NCBI RefSeq assembly: GCF_027596085.1
Contig: NC_072471.1
Location: forward strand, 10,666,358 to 10,730,357
DNA: 64,000 nucleotides
Reading direction: 5' to 3'
Source of the DNA: Anoplopoma fimbria
Taxonomy: Eukaryota; Chordata; Actinopteri; Perciformes; Anoplopomatidae
Below the pieces are notes generated by a model. It worked only from the letters and a program-made list of their open reading frames with translations. It did not search any database and was not told the origin of the DNA. The position numbers were made by a program, and so were the translations under genes. Shown here piece after piece: positions 1 to 14,559 of this stretch (position 1 is its first letter; every line of letters starts with the position of its first letter).

Positions 1-1449
1 ATGGAGTAAGCCTTTGTTCTTCACAATAGGCTCCACTTCATCAGGTCCTAGAACTCTGACTGCCCTACGGACGAATAGGTGGAAAACAGGACAAGGTAGC
101 CCTCACCTTGAATAAATTCACCCCACAAGGTCGGTGCATTTTACAAAAGATGTTTGTAAAAGAAAAACAGTTGTGTGCGTAGGCAAGCATATTTTATAAG
201 CGCCACTAGCTTCTGGATTTCAATGCAGTTGATCAATCAGCATTTCTTTCATAGGACTGGACTGGAAAAGTGAAGTGTGTTCCAGGGTTTCACTGTCCAT
301 ATTCTCACAGAAATTGGTATCCATAATGGCAGTTGCCATACAAATTTGAAACCTATGTGATTTTAACAAAGTTGAACAATGAATACAAAAACAGCTCCTA
401 GAAAAAAAGCTACAAGTAGCGTCTGTACTGTCTAAATTGTGCAATATTAAGATGTGTTTTTGTGGGATTATGCAAGGTTAGTGATAATGATTGATAATTA
501 AAATTGTACAATTTACAAATCAGTTGAACAGTTTTGGTAAAAGCCTTAGGCTAATGAATCATCTATTGTCGGGGATATACTGCACATTTGTGGTGTGGTG
601 GGCTTTCATAAATCAAGTAAAAATGATGCATAGGAAACAAATTATTTGAAAAGTGCCAAATCGGCTTAACACATCTTTAAAATACAATAACGTTATAATG
701 TAATTCACTGACATTCAAATTTTAAATATAAATACTGCATGTTGTTAAGAGATAATTTGTTTCAGCAAAACAGTCTGAAACAGCCAGCAATTATAGCTAA
801 GCATGAATTGTATATCAACTTCTTTGTGACTGACAACATGCCAAATGTTATATGAATTGTTAAAAGTTGAAGCGAGAGGACAAAATGAGAGAAAGAGTGC
901 AAGAAGCACAAACAGTAGAGCTGTTCCCACTTGTAGATCCTTTGCACATCAATAGCAATGGCAACCTTCTCAAATCATCTCACATCAAAATAAATCCACA
1001 GGAAGAAACATACATGGACCCATGTATCCTCAGGGAACATTTCATGGTTTGGTAAAACACTGAGATGTAATTGATCGATGTTTTCTGTGCAATTACAAAC
1101 TGAGAAAGACATAGATTAAAGCCGTTCATTGAAACATTTTGTTGTTGACGTTCAGAATATCAAATCCCTGTGTTACAGATTATTCCTTTGAAGATATTTC
1201 ATGATCAGAAGGGTAATTAATTGGTTGCTGCCATTTTAAGAAATCCTTGTTAAGGGGAGCTGCTGTGATATTAATTGGTGCAGTAGTGGTCCATTCAATT
1301 TTCTTTTTTACACTGTCATTCATCTTGTAAACTGTTTTGCCCACTCCCTTGGTAATAATACTTCATCAATAGCATTTACTAATATCACCTTGGTAGAATA
1401 ATATGCAAAGCTATTGTTCATAAGATCAAAGCCTGATTCGTACATACAT
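1..1449. other. Unique AT-rich non-coding DNA
   Basis: No repeat family, RNA gene or credible exon recognised. Stop codons are frequent in all frames, and short open frames such as the one near 220-444 on the minus strand lack recognisable domains or splice context. A half X-box-like AGCAATGGCAAC lies at about 952-963. Confidence 0.6.
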
Positions 1450-1525
1450 TAATGTGGATCGATCATTTCATCTAACTCTCTGCAGGAAAGCAAAAAATCA
1501 TATTTCAAAAATGTTAGAACTTTCT
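1450..1525. repeat. Family A fragment (fold-back teleost repeat), arm only
   Basis: The stretch carries the degenerate terminal-arm pattern of family A: GTGG, then ATCGATCATTTCATCTAAC, then CTCTGCAGGAAAGC, then an AATGTTAGAAC end. The same order is seen in the copies at 5540-5696 and 14150-14480. Family A is recognised from memory as a common palindromic, MITE-like teleost repeat; the official name is not asserted. Only the distal part of one arm is left, so this is an old fragment. Confidence 0.55.
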
Positions 1526-3846
<2,321 letters not shown>

Positions 3847-3975
3847 TGTCTATCCAAAATGCTTTCACTTCATAACTTTATCCAATTTGTTTTCTAATTT
3901 AAAGAAACTCCCTCAAGGCATTCGAGAGATATCGCCTTCATGGCCATGGCTCTTGTCCGCACCGAGGCATAAAAC
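3847..3975 (+). repeat. Family D fragment (teleost interspersed repeat), internally deleted
   Basis: The start, TGTCTATCCAAAATG followed by TTCATAACTTTATCC, aligns with TGTCTGTCCAAAATG and TTCAACATTTTATCC at 28092-28130. The rest, AAAGAAACTCCCTCAAGGC, GAGATATCGC and CACCGAGGCATAAAAC, matches the distal part of a repeat I remember from many teleost genomes. About 100 bp present in the 28-kb copy is missing here. The family's class is not known to me. Confidence 0.6.
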
Positions 3976-5046
3976 AACAGTAATAGGCCCTCAATAAAAT
4001 GTGCAAGCACAACAAAAACATCTTTACATGAATGCTTTTTCCACTTTGATTCTATTGTATCTCAAGTCTAACAAGGTGCCGTCATACCTTTAACATGAAA
4101 TGCAACTTTTGATGAAGACACGAATGATCGGCTGCGGTAATCAGACATCTCCCGCATTAACAACAGAATACTGAGTTATAAACTGACCAGTCTGATGTGC
4201 TTAGAGCTGTGAGGTGCTACTCTGTAGAAACTCGGTGCATATTGACACTTGGTTCTGAAACTGCACATCGCCAATCAGAGGCAGAATTTCAGATGACCGC
4301 AGGGTTGTAAAAAATATAAATGTATCTGCTGGTTCGGAGAGTGATAAATTAAAATTGACATTCCACGCATTACTATTAAGTTCTTAGTTTGCTCTTGTTG
4401 ATAAAATCATCAAAGTGGCAGTCAAAACTAAGTTTGGAAGTTCCACCACGGTAGTATTCATTGGAATTCTATTGCTCTAAATTCTGTTGAAAACATTTAG
4501 TTCAACATGTTAGTTCAACTTCACTAACTTGTTGCATCCCAAAAGAGACAATTTGCTCTTTAGACTGTTAGGTTACAGTGCCCAGTCTCTGAGGAGACAC
4601 TCTCTGTAATTGCTTCATCACAAGAAGTTATTATCATGTGGTGTGTGCATACTGTATGCAGTGAAGTGGTCAACTTAAAATTCAGGCTTGTGTGATAGTC
4701 ATTCTGCAGATATGATGGGATCTCGGGGGGATTTATTCAAGCCCATCTCCATCCTTTTCTGTCCCTCACTCTGTCTCAGTATCTGTGATCACAATGAGCA
4801 AGTGTTTTGTCTCAGCTCATGTTCCTGATAACAGCTAATGAGGAGTCACAGTGACAGTCTAGCTGATTTCCCCTTCGAAATGATTCAATGAATAAATAAT
4901 GAATTGTGACACAAAACAAAAGGTGTAAGTGTGTGGCAGTCGAACTCACCTTGGAGAATGAGAAAAAAAAAATTGTTTTGATCAACATGTCGGTTTCTGT
5001 TTGTTACGCATGTGCTTATGATGTTTGTTTGTGGTGGACGTATTCC
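3976..5046. other. Unique non-coding DNA
   Basis: Nothing recognised. The region has ordinary AT-rich complexity, no long simple repeat and no open frame worth keeping. Confidence 0.55.
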
Positions 5047-5158
5047 AATCCTTTAACTAAGTAAAAGTATCAATACTTTTTAAGTAATGCACTATAAGTA
5101 AAGGCCCTACTTTCAAGACCTTACTTAAATAAATATATGTAAGTTTTATCAGTGTTAA
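5047..5158 (+). repeat. Family B fragment, left arm (hAT-like non-autonomous element)
   Basis: Contains AACTAAGTAAAAGTAT, ACTTTTTAAGTAATGC, TAAGTAAAGGCCCTACTTTC and TTACTTAAATAAATATATG in the order of a very common teleost element whose termini read CAGTGGTGGAA. The termini themselves are not preserved. Other copies lie at 11822, 16545, 35468 and 43424. The hAT-like label is from memory of the termini, not from anything left in this fragment. Confidence 0.65.
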
Positions 5159-5539
5159 TATAGCAGCAAACAACTATTTGCTAGGTAATGGCATCCTTTG
5201 CAGAAAATGAAGCATAACCACACTCCCTCTCTGTGTGTTGTAATCTGAGTTTTTCTGTGCTTTGTTACATACATACATACATACATTGTTTGCAAACCAC
5301 ATACCTCTAATACATCAACTTTCCACAAGTTCGGAAGAACAGCCCAGTTTTCAGCTTTAGGTCGATGCATTTTCCCGGTGATCCTTTAAAGTTTTTTAAA
5401 TAGTTTAGTTCAGGGAGTAGTAGGATTTTTCTCAACCTAAAAAGGAACAATTCGATCTCACAATAACTGCCGATACATGGTTTTCACTGAAAAGGAAGGG
5501 TATGAAGATTTATGAGATTTAACCAGATATGAATGCTGT
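5159..5539. other. Unique DNA with a short (ACAT)n
   Basis: A (CATA/ACAT)n run of about five units lies at 5266-5286. Nothing else recognised. Confidence 0.5.
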
Positions 5540-5696
5540 GCTTAGCTAGCTGTTGCACTCTGCCTTAAGTCCTCATGCTAAGCTAAGCTAAGCATCTCCT
5601 TGATGGAGCCATATATTTAATATAGAGAAATTAGTGTCCCGATGATCTTCTAACCCAGCACTCTGCAAGAAAGTGTGCTTTCCAAAGTGGCAAACC
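5540..5696. repeat. Family A fragment (fold-back repeat), one arm
   Basis: Shows TAGCTAGCTG, then ATGCTAAGCTAAGCTAAGC (5577-5595), CATATATTTAATATAG, GATGATCTTCTAAC and CTCTGCAAGAAAGTGTG. This is the right-arm order of family A. The GCTAA triplication is characteristic and recurs, shortened, in the 14.3-kb copy. The inner part and the opposite arm are absent. Confidence 0.7.
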
Positions 5697-7033
5697 TTTC
5701 TAGTTCTCCTTGTGATATATTAGATCATTTTACACTATAGACCAGATGCAAGATAGGGATAGCATCCGTAAAAAGAACACTATGAACACATGGTATGCCT
5801 CAACCTACTGACTGATATCCCAGGTGTTTGAAATGGAGCACACAGTAGCACAGCCAAGCTCCCACAGGTTCGGCAGATTGGTCCAAGCTGAAAGATCAGA
5901 TAGCCATATGGTGGATCTGGTGCTAGGCTGCTCTTTTTCACGACTCTCTCCTCCAACACAGAGCAAACTGTCCGACGATGAGTCAGGCTTCTCTAAATAG
6001 TCGGTCATCAGGGGGCACATCAAAGGGACTTCTGAGACTCCATCAGACTGAATATTCTCTATATGCAAACACACAGCTGACCAAAACAAAACAGGTTAGC
6101 CCGCCTGTATTTGAAAAGCATTTGCAATTCAAATCAATGTCTTGCGTGTTCACTCAATTTAATGAGGCTCATATTTTTTTGGAGCAGTTTAGTTTGTGAA
6201 CTGTTGAGTGAGCTGCCAAGCCAGCAGAATCAGGTGTCTTATACTATATATTATGTCCAATAGCACAGCTTGGCCTCTGAACTGCAAGGTTAGCTATTAC
6301 TTAAGAATATCATTGCTGATGCAATTCCATCTTTGAACTGCTGACAAGGCTAAAAGTATCGACCTGTGCAACCAATGCTGAATGTTGTGGTTTAGGGCAT
6401 TAAAGTTGCAAGCTAGGTGTAGATACATAACAGTATTGATGAGAATACATGTGTTTAGAGCAGGTGTGTAGATGAGATAGAAGACATTGATGTTGATCTT
6501 TTTGGTTGTGTATAGGGCTTAATTAGACATACCATTTTGTAACACTTTCCCACTTTAATTAAAACATGATTCGGATTTATTAAACTTGGGTTTTATGTTT
6601 GTAATTTTTGCACAAGTTACACAAGAAGTTCATTCATCAAATCTGGGATTCCCATTTAAGAGAAATCAGATGGTGCAATCAAGTGAATTCCGGATATTCT
6701 TACAGTTTTTTCTGCAGCTTTTGACCTCATTACATGGGTCTTTATCTGCAGATGTTTCCTCAGTCTTCACAGAACTTAAAATGTTCCAATTCTCTGAGCA
6801 CTTTTAGTCTATATTATACATGTTGACTCAAAACTTGAACTTAACAGTTCTTTCTTGAGCTTAAAAAAACAGTTGGAAAAACTATTTCAACTAAATGTCG
6901 ACTGACTCTACTTAAATATTTAATGTTCTTTATCTTCTTTTAAGCCAACATGGACGTGAAATCCTAAAAGTGGTTAGAAATATTGAAAGTTTGATGATCT
7001 ACAGTTCAATGAAAACTGAGCACTCTCTCTGGT
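5697..7033. other. Unique non-coding DNA
   Basis: No repeat family recognised. A 94-codon minus-strand open frame at 5805-6089 has mixed composition but no known domain and no visible splice sites, so it is not called. Confidence 0.5.
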
Positions 7034-7061
7034 GATGAAGACTGTATGATGAAGACTGTAT
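7034..7061. repeat. 14-bp direct tandem duplication
   Basis: GATGAAGACTGTAT occurs twice head to tail (7034-7047, 7048-7061) and is followed by a partial third unit, GATGAA. It is a small recent duplication in otherwise unique sequence. Confidence 0.95.
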
Positions 7062-7067
7062 GATGAA

Positions 7068-9012
7068 TCAATAGCTCAAGAAAGACCAAGTAAGTGGACA
7101 TTGACCATTAAGTGTCAATTGTAAACATACATCACAGTTTACAGACTCTGTCATCATTCCCGCCCCATTGGACTTCATTGTAACTATGTTGGCGTGTTCC
7201 CAGATCTCAGCATTTCATTTTCACAATAGTATCATGTCTGATAGAAATATTGGCCAAAACTACAAAAGAAATACACCCACATTGTAATAAACCTGAATTA
7301 TCCTTCAACCCCAATCACCCCCTTTCCTGCAGTCATCATGCTACTTTCTGCATTGGTAGTCACTGACAATACCATTGGGAATTGCTACATTGGATTCTAT
7401 GATAGAAAATGACAAATGAAAGGATGAGTTGATGTTGGAAACCCCACATGTACCCAGATGGCCTTTTTGTAACTGTAGGCTAGTTTAGTGGCTGCAACTC
7501 TAAACCATTTCATGCCATCTGCTTAGTGATGGATTTGAGTCCATCTGTCTAATTAAGCATCTCTAGAAGCTTGTTCATGGTTTGCACGAAGGGTGAGAAA
7601 TGATAATCAGTCAGCAGCTATAACATCATACATATGTAAATTTAAATATGTAGTATATGGATTTCGTAAATGTTATCCAAACAAAAGCCCACATCCTCTC
7701 TTTCATTTAGATTATTATCCATGTGAGAACACATTTGCATTGTAGCCTTGTTTATGTATATTTTCAGATTTCTACTTCTGTAGCTCTGGAGGAGCTTAGA
7801 GTCTGATAAAATAACACCGATGTCAGCAGAGCAACCCTGTCTTCTAGAAATTGCCTTTACATATTACTACATAGTACAATTAAATTGTGGCGACAAAAGT
7901 AATCCCTGTCTGGATTAAGAGTTAAAGTTATTTTTATGTACCATGTGAGTCCCGGAGAGGTGGTCAGGGTAGAAGGTGGGAATGACATCTTCTCCTAACC
8001 TTAACCAATAGCTGTCAGTGCCTCAAAATAACCATAAATAGTTTATAATGCTTTTTGTAATCTGGTATGAGTCCCATACAGTATATTTTACGAGAGTGCA
8101 ATTCTGAATTCCCATGTAACTCTTGTGTTCAATTCATAAAAAAAATACTTAACATACTAAGCAATAATGCAGCTTGAGCTTGTTTTAAATTGTATAATCA
8201 TTTCATTTATATCAGTAATTTATGACTTTCAAATCAACTCAAAGCTCACCAAAACTGTACTTGGGATTACTTGTGACACTGGCCTTTAGATAATGCAAAA
8301 AGCAGTCATGACTGTATCATGTTTTCTAAAACAGGCACAATATACAGCAAATTGTGGCTCACAAAAAAACAAAAAACCTTGTTTTAAACTGTTGGTCTTT
8401 AATTAACCTGGTATGTCAAAACGTTTTTCCCCAGGTCCTTCCCCTTATAAATAACCAGTGCTATCAAGGTATCTACTCTCCCAAGCACAAGGTGAGCTGT
8501 GCCAGGCATGATCTGCAATTACTGCACCAATGATTCAGGTTCACAAGAGGATTTAGACAGTGGGTATTAAATAAATGACTATTATTCTATTTTAGTTAGG
8601 CACTTGAAACTCCTTGTATCTTTACCACAGTAATTCAGTTTGAGGTTTGCCCTTTTTTTTGTAGTCTGTGGTTGGTTTATATTTATCTTTTCACCTGAAT
8701 GTGTCTCTGTAAAACATGCCCGAGTGCTCCCCTCTTTGCCTGTACCACAAATCATCCAACCAAGCCATTCACAACACCATCATGCAGTCTTGCACACACA
8801 TACATGTTATGGACTGGATGACCAGACATCCAACACACGTACACACACAGGTGGATGGCTAACAAGACAGTTTGACATGTGTGAGCAGGTTTTGCTGACC
8901 AGAGGGGGTTTCTAACTGACGTTAGGAGAAATCCCACAGTCATTTAACTCCTGGCCTGGCTGTTTTCACACCAACTCTCTGTAGACTGCTTAACACAAGC
9001 TGGGCTGTCCGT

Positions 9013-9015
<3 letters not shown>
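7068..9015. other. Unique non-coding DNA
   Basis: Nothing recognised except scattered short CA runs near 8793-8850. The sequence is AT-rich with long T and A runs. Confidence 0.5.

Positions 9016-9085
<70 letters not shown>
9016..9085. repeat. (GA)n microsatellite, about 70 bp
   Basis: Uninterrupted GA/AG array followed by a short purine-rich tail to about 9105. Perfect homopurine arrays can form triplex (H-DNA). Confidence 0.98.
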
Positions 9086-9088
<3 letters not shown>

Positions 9089-9168
9089 TGGGGGAAAAGA
9101 GAGAGTGTGTCTCAGGATACCTCTGACTATTGTATATGTATGGACTGCATGCATGTGTATATTATGTC

Positions 9169-9172
<4 letters not shown>

Positions 9173-9216
<44 letters not shown>
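9173..9216. repeat. (GT)n microsatellite, 44 bp
   Basis: Perfect GT dinucleotides, 22 units, about 90 bp after the GA array. Confidence 0.98.
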
Positions 9217-9217
<1 letters not shown>

Positions 9218-10444
9218 TGTTGGGCGTGTGCCTCTAATGAGCTTTGTGGCTGAGGGTACAAAGAAGCCTTAAGCATTGAAAATCCCTTATGATACATTTG
9301 TGTTTCTCTGTATGTGTATGTTTGTGAGGGTAAGGTTCAGTGTGATGGTGATGAAAATAAACAGAGAATAAGTAATGGGGAAATGAAAACAATCAATCAA
9401 TTTGTTCATAAATTATACATTTAACAATACAAAGACTCATTTTAAAAAGGTGATCCCAAAGGTAAAATACCATACTAATGTGCAGTGAGAATTACTTTAT
9501 CCAGTTCTTCATGCTCCTCTGTAGTTGCCCTTGTCTCTTTTTACCTACCTTCTTATCCAAATTGCATCATCAATTAGCAAAGTTAACTATTCTTAATGGA
9601 TGTCTGTTTCTGTTTTTGGTACAGATTCCTGCAGGAATTGAAGAGTTACTTAGACTCTTAGCAGTAGAGTAGAAGTTTGTCTGATGTGTTGACCTATGCA
9701 TCCTTTTTTTACTGTCAAGACAAAAATGTTGCTGGAAACGGTTGTTCTTCTCTTTGTCGGTTTCAGTCTTCTATAGGTCTTTCTAGCTTTAATCCACAAG
9801 GCTTAACAAATGAAGTAAATGCAGGAGATATTTTGTCTGTTAACAAGTGACTAGTTTCTCCATTGGCCCTGGTTTATAGCTTCTATGCTAGATGCATTCA
9901 AGTTTCAGGGTTTTATGCTCCTGTAGAGCGTAACAACACAATAATCTCCAGCCTCTGTAAACCTGAGCAATATTTTGATATAAAATTGCATGAATATATT
10001 TTAAGCTTCTTGTACATGTTTGTTTCTGTGTCTGCTGTTGTTTGTATTTTGGGACTTCATTGTGTGTGCAGGCGCATGTGTCAATTGTCCTGATGGTGCA
10101 TTTTGGTCGGCTTGATTTCCGAGGCTACGTGCCAATGTGCCTGGGTACATTACACAGCACTCAAACAGTCTTGACTGGAAAAAGCCAAGGGGACACCACT
10201 TAGTCTGCTTGTGTGTCTCCCTGTATGTTAATTGTATTTCATTCTGTGTGTGCGCTTGTGTTTGGGAATGATCACAGAAAGATCTCTGAAAGGTTGTCAA
10301 TTTTTGGAGAAAAGAGACTAGCTCAGCTGTCTGACAAGTCTAATTGATGCAGTGCCAAGAGATCTGTCATGGCACTATGTCAACTAAATTGCTCAGCGAA
10401 AACTGGAAGGCAAAGGATGTAATATAGATTCATTGACATTGTAG
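9217..10444. other. Unique non-coding DNA
   Basis: No repeat or gene recognised. Weak GT richness continues to about 9330. Confidence 0.5.
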
Positions 10445-11220
10445 GCAGTTTTATCACAAAGAAGGAAATAAATGAGGAAAGAAAGAGGGCGCAAGCCATA
10501 GGGAATGAAGGTGTAAAGAATAGAAAAAGACATGGAGAGAAAATATAGATGTATAAAAACAGGAAACAGCTCAATGGATACAACAAGACCGAAAGAACAT
10601 TAAGACACATCCACAATAAGAGACAATGGAGTGAAAAGAACAGAAAAGCAAACAATACAAAGAGAAATGGAGAGAGAAAATGTACAGAAAGAAAACATAC
10701 AAATTCAATTTTAAAGCGAAGCAACCAGCCAGTGGAAACCACAGAAGGGGTGGGAGTGTAGGAATCAACATCGGAATACTTTTTCATGGAAACAGGAGAC
10801 CAGGGGAAAGTACAGGATAAGTAATAGGATGAGAAAGGATTAATTAGAAAAATCCATATCATGTTCTTAATACAATTTGTATATGCTTGTCTGCCTGTCG
10901 CTACAAGCTCGGTAATACACTTGCACTAACCTGTCTTTTTCACACGGTAATGAGAACAGTATTTTGCCTGATATCTCACTGGCTCATGCCACCGATATGG
11001 CCACTGTCGTGGTTTGTCTGTAATTGTGATTTTCCGATGAGAAATTAACAAAAACTGTGCATAGATGAGGTGAAGCAATGGGAATGTGGAAGGAAAAGAA
11101 GAAATGAGGAAATACAGGAGAGCAAAATATGTTGAGAGTAATGAGCATTTGAAAGTGAAGGAAAAAGAAACAAAAAAGAATAGTCAGGAGAATGAAAGAG
11201 CAAGTCAAAAAATGTGAAGA
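10445..11220. other. Purine-rich region (plus strand)
   Basis: Two stretches, about 10445-10750 and 11045-11220, are strongly A+G biased on the plus strand (GAGGAAAGAAAGAGGG-like words). Leu/Phe/Cys-rich open frames on the minus strand are produced by this bias. No gene is inferred. Confidence 0.6.
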
Positions 11221-11821
11221 ATAAACACAAAAAATCGACTAAGCAGAGAGATTTTGTAAATTGCAAAAGACAGATTCCCTTAGGGCTACCTGTGTACCGT
11301 AAGGCAAGGTTAAAGTCAGCATTCAAAGAAGTCAACAATATAATCAAAACAATAGGTTGAAAAATAACAATAAAATATTGTTAAGGAATAAACTCTGTAA
11401 TATTTTGAGTTGACACTGTGTATACACAATATCGACTGAAAATATACGCAATGCTGACTACACAACAGGTTAAACCATAACTGTACGCTTCCCAATAGTC
11501 AGTTTAATTTAATGAAACTTACCAGAAATCTGGTAAGGCACCAATCATTTTTTCTTCCATGTTTGCTCAGAATTGCAAAACACTTTAAAAAAGCTGTCCC
11601 AAGCTGCTAAGGGCTTAACACCCATCTTAGACTTAAAACCTGATATGGATGCCAGGTGGCATTGTTATGGACCGAGGAAGTCCATGTCAGGTGGATGGAA
11701 ACGGTTCCCCAACCTTGATGAAGTAGTCATTTTAACCAAAAAAACATGGTTCCCTTACATTAACAAAGTACTTATTTGACCCCATTCATTCAAATAAATT
11801 ACATTTTTAATCAGTAAATAA
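11221..11821. other. Non-coding DNA, possibly old repeat
   Basis: The 11566-11780 part has the look of a degraded interspersed element, but I cannot assign it. The 68-codon open frame there has no recognisable domain. Confidence 0.35.
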
Positions 11822-11996
11822 ACTAGTAATTACAGCTGTCAAATAAATGTAGTAGAGAAACGTACAATATTTCCCCCTGAATTGTATCATAGTAGAAGCC
11901 TGACGTAGGATGAAATATAAATACTCAAGTAATGAACAAGTAAGTCAAATACCTACTTAAGTACTTGAATAAATGTACTTAGTTACATTCCACTAC
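11822..11996 (+). repeat. Family B fragment, right arm (hAT-like non-autonomous element)
   Basis: Contains ACAGCTGTCAAATAAATG, GTACAATATTTCC, AAATACTCAAGTAATG, CCTACTTAAGTACTTGAATA and TGTACTTAGTTACATTCCAC. This is the right-arm order of family B up to, but not including, the terminal CCACTG. The first part aligns directly with the 35.5-kb copy (AGCTGTCAGATTAATG, GTACAATATTTACC). Confidence 0.75.
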
Positions 11997-12261
11997 AAGC
12001 TTACACTCTACTGAGAAACAACTGAATACCTACCACTGTTTAACAATTTACGTTCAACTTCACAAATATTTAATACATATATATATTTAGTTTTTTTTAA
12101 TACTTGAAATAAAAAAAAATAAAAAACAGACAGCTAACTTATAAACACCAGAGACTTTCACAAAAAAAGATACTTCAAACAGAGGCCACAGGACCTGATG
12201 CTGAGAAGGCCTTGGGGCATAAACACATTTTGGGGGCCAGGAATGCTAGGAATGAAGAACT
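11997..12261. other. AT-rich non-coding DNA
   Basis: Contains TA-rich and A-rich runs at 12075-12130. No family recognised. Confidence 0.5.
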
Positions 12262-12298
12262 GATGTTTTGCAGTGAGGAACTCTCACTGCAAAACATC
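12262..12298. repeat. Perfect 16-bp inverted repeat (hairpin, 5-nt loop)
   Basis: GATGTTTTGCAGTGAG (12262-12277) is followed after GAACT by its exact reverse complement, CTCACTGCAAAACATC (12283-12298). The arms do not extend outward and the surrounding sequence shows no known element. It could be the remnant of a miniature fold-back element or a structured RNA element; neither is shown. Confidence 0.95.
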
Positions 12299-13109
12299 CT
12301 CTCAGCAAGTATAAATAACGGCTTACTCCAGAGATTGACTCATTGAATTAATGCTATTAAGTTTATCCAGGTCATCATGGCCAAAGTAGACGAAATTTAG
12401 AGTTTGAGTTGCTGTGTGTGATAAGACGTAAGCAAACTCTGCATTAGAGTATGCTTTTGCAGTCTTTTTTGTAGAGTTGATAGCATTCTGGTCATGTGTT
12501 AAAAAAAAGAGCTACCATGGCTTATTTCTGAAAAAAAAAACAAGCAGTAAATCAGTTACAGCAATTCAATTGTTCAAGAGTTTGTTGTCACTATGTGCAC
12601 AAAAAGATGTCAGGACACTTTGACTTGTGATGCCTTGAATGTCAGGTAACAAAAAACTGGTATTGACAGTGGTGCATGGATTGCGTGAACTAATAGAGCA
12701 TTTCAATGTTGGATAACAATTAAACATTTCAAATGTTTCCCAGATTATTTCCTGCTGCAGTGCAAAAAATCTATAATAGAACTAAGGGTCATTACGTCAC
12801 TCAACTCCTATTGGTGCTAGCGTTATCCAGCTACCTCAATGTTGCACAATTAGTGACACAACAATGTAATAATGACCCTTTGTATGTAAACATGAACATC
12901 GTTTAAACCGTCTATAGTTAAGGTGTACAAGCATAAATGACAGCTTGTAATCTATTCTATTAATTTTGAAAAATGTACACTGAAAGAGCCAAGACAAAAA
13001 GAGTGAAAGAAAGAACAATTCTCTAACCTGATCATCCAGTCATCACACTGCTGATATAAACAACTTATCCAATTGTAAGAGCACTCCAACTGGAATAGCC
13101 ACACTCACA

Positions 13110-13111
<2 letters not shown>
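12299..13111. other. Unique non-coding DNA
   Basis: Nothing recognised. Confidence 0.5.

Positions 13112-13184
<73 letters not shown>
13112..13184. repeat. (CA)n microsatellite, about 73 bp
   Basis: Perfect CA array, preceded by the interrupted ACACTCACACT prefix at 13101-13111. Confidence 0.98.
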
Positions 13185-13186
<2 letters not shown>

Positions 13187-14149
13187 AAGTGGCCCAATCA
13201 ACTGCTGACTGGGGAAACATTCCTAAGTAGCATTATTTGCCTCTTGACTCAGCATTTCTTCACTAACAGAGAGGCAGAGAGACAAATGCTCACAACAAAA
13301 GCCTGTTATTGATTCGATGCCTGCTGAATCAAATGCATACAGCGGGCAGAGAAAGCCAATTTGCAGAACAAACAATGATTTTCCAGTTAGGATGTCGCAA
13401 AAAATGCACTCACTGACTTGAAAAAAATCTGATTGAACCACACGTTTTCTTGCAAATACTGGTCCAACTGTATAGAATCCTGAATTGGTATGCACATTAT
13501 AGCTATTCTTGGATAACTAGGAATGCATTCACATTATTGTCACATTAGTGTGTAGGGTTATGCATTGATATATCGCTGCATAGTTTCAGTTGATCAGTAG
13601 ATAGCCTGTAAAATAATGCCAAATACTTACAAAATCCAGTCACATCAGTTAGTGGTTTGAGAGCCAAAATGCTAGAAATAAATAAACGTTTTATTGTTGG
13701 ATGTGTTTGACAAGAATGTCAAACACTAATTTTCCAAAATGAGAATGAATGAAAATGAAATACCACATACCTGTAAAACATGCCAAGAACATCATCACTT
13801 ATTCAAACTTCTCAAATGACATGAATGTAACACATAGAATTAAAATTTTAAAAAAAGGAACTAAATGAAAATCAATAAACACAAAATATAACAAAGAACA
13901 ACAAAAAACAGGGATTGGAGTGCGAGGCTTTGCTTCATGTCTGATGGTCAGAAAAGCTGGAAAACCAAGTTAAAGTATGATAGCTAAACCATGGGTGGGA
14001 AATTCCACTAATGTGAGCAGAAAGCCTCTGATTACTCTGCCACAGTAGTAGTAAACGACAACTAAACAACACTTTTGAAGTTGCATAATTTGAATTACTA
14101 TAATTATTTGCATTCAAGTCAAATACATTCAAAGATTGTTATGAATTAT
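13185..14149. other. Unique non-coding DNA
   Basis: Nothing recognised. A-rich words dominate 13840-13900. Confidence 0.5.
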
Positions 14150-14480
14150 ATATCTGAAGCTTGATCAATAATACTCTCTTATTTGTTAATATGAGGCTAC
14201 AGCAAGGAGCTGGATAACAGGGGGCAAAGCTAGCCTTACTTTGTCAAGAGGTAACAAAATCTGTTCATCATCAGCTTTAAAGCTCACTAACTAATATAGT
14301 ATTTCTTGTTTATTTAATTGTTACATTTCGGACGGAGCCAGGCACACTGTTACTAGTCTTTATGCAAAGCTAAGCTAACCCAAGCCTTATATTTTAACAG
14401 ACATATGTCAGTGGTATCAATGTTCTCATATAGCTCATTTAGCAAATGAGTGTATTCCCTAAAATGTCCAGCTATTTATC
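14150..14480. repeat. Family A copy with both fold-back arms
   Basis: The best-preserved family A copy. Left arm (about 14150-14250): GATCAATAATACTCTC, TTGTTAATATGAGGCTACAG, ACAGGGGGCAAAGCTAGCC, AGGTAACAAAATCTG. Loop (about 14250-14325): TTTAAAGCTCACTAACTAA and TTGTTTATTTAATTG. Right arm (14327-14480): CGGACGGAGCCAGGC, AGTCTTTATGCAAAGCTAAG, TTAACAGACATATG, GTGGTATCAATGTTCTC, AAAATGTCCAGC. The reverse complement of the right arm aligns with the left arm (TGTTAAAATATAAGGCT against TTGTTAATATGAGGCT), so the copy is a decayed long palindrome. No transposase is present, as expected for a non-autonomous element. Confidence 0.75.
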
Positions 14481-14559
14481 TAAACAAAAAAGCAAAGCCT
14501 TTTAGTTGTTACTTAATTACAGGTTTGCACTTAGTATTCTCTCAGTGATCAAGTTACAA

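Noticed and set aside
5805..6089. 94-codon minus-strand open frame with mixed residue composition
   Set aside because: No recognised domain or supporting splice sites. Its length is within chance expectation.
11573..11779. 68-codon open frame with mixed composition, possible transposon coding scrap
   Set aside because: No transposase or reverse transcriptase motif can be recognised in it.
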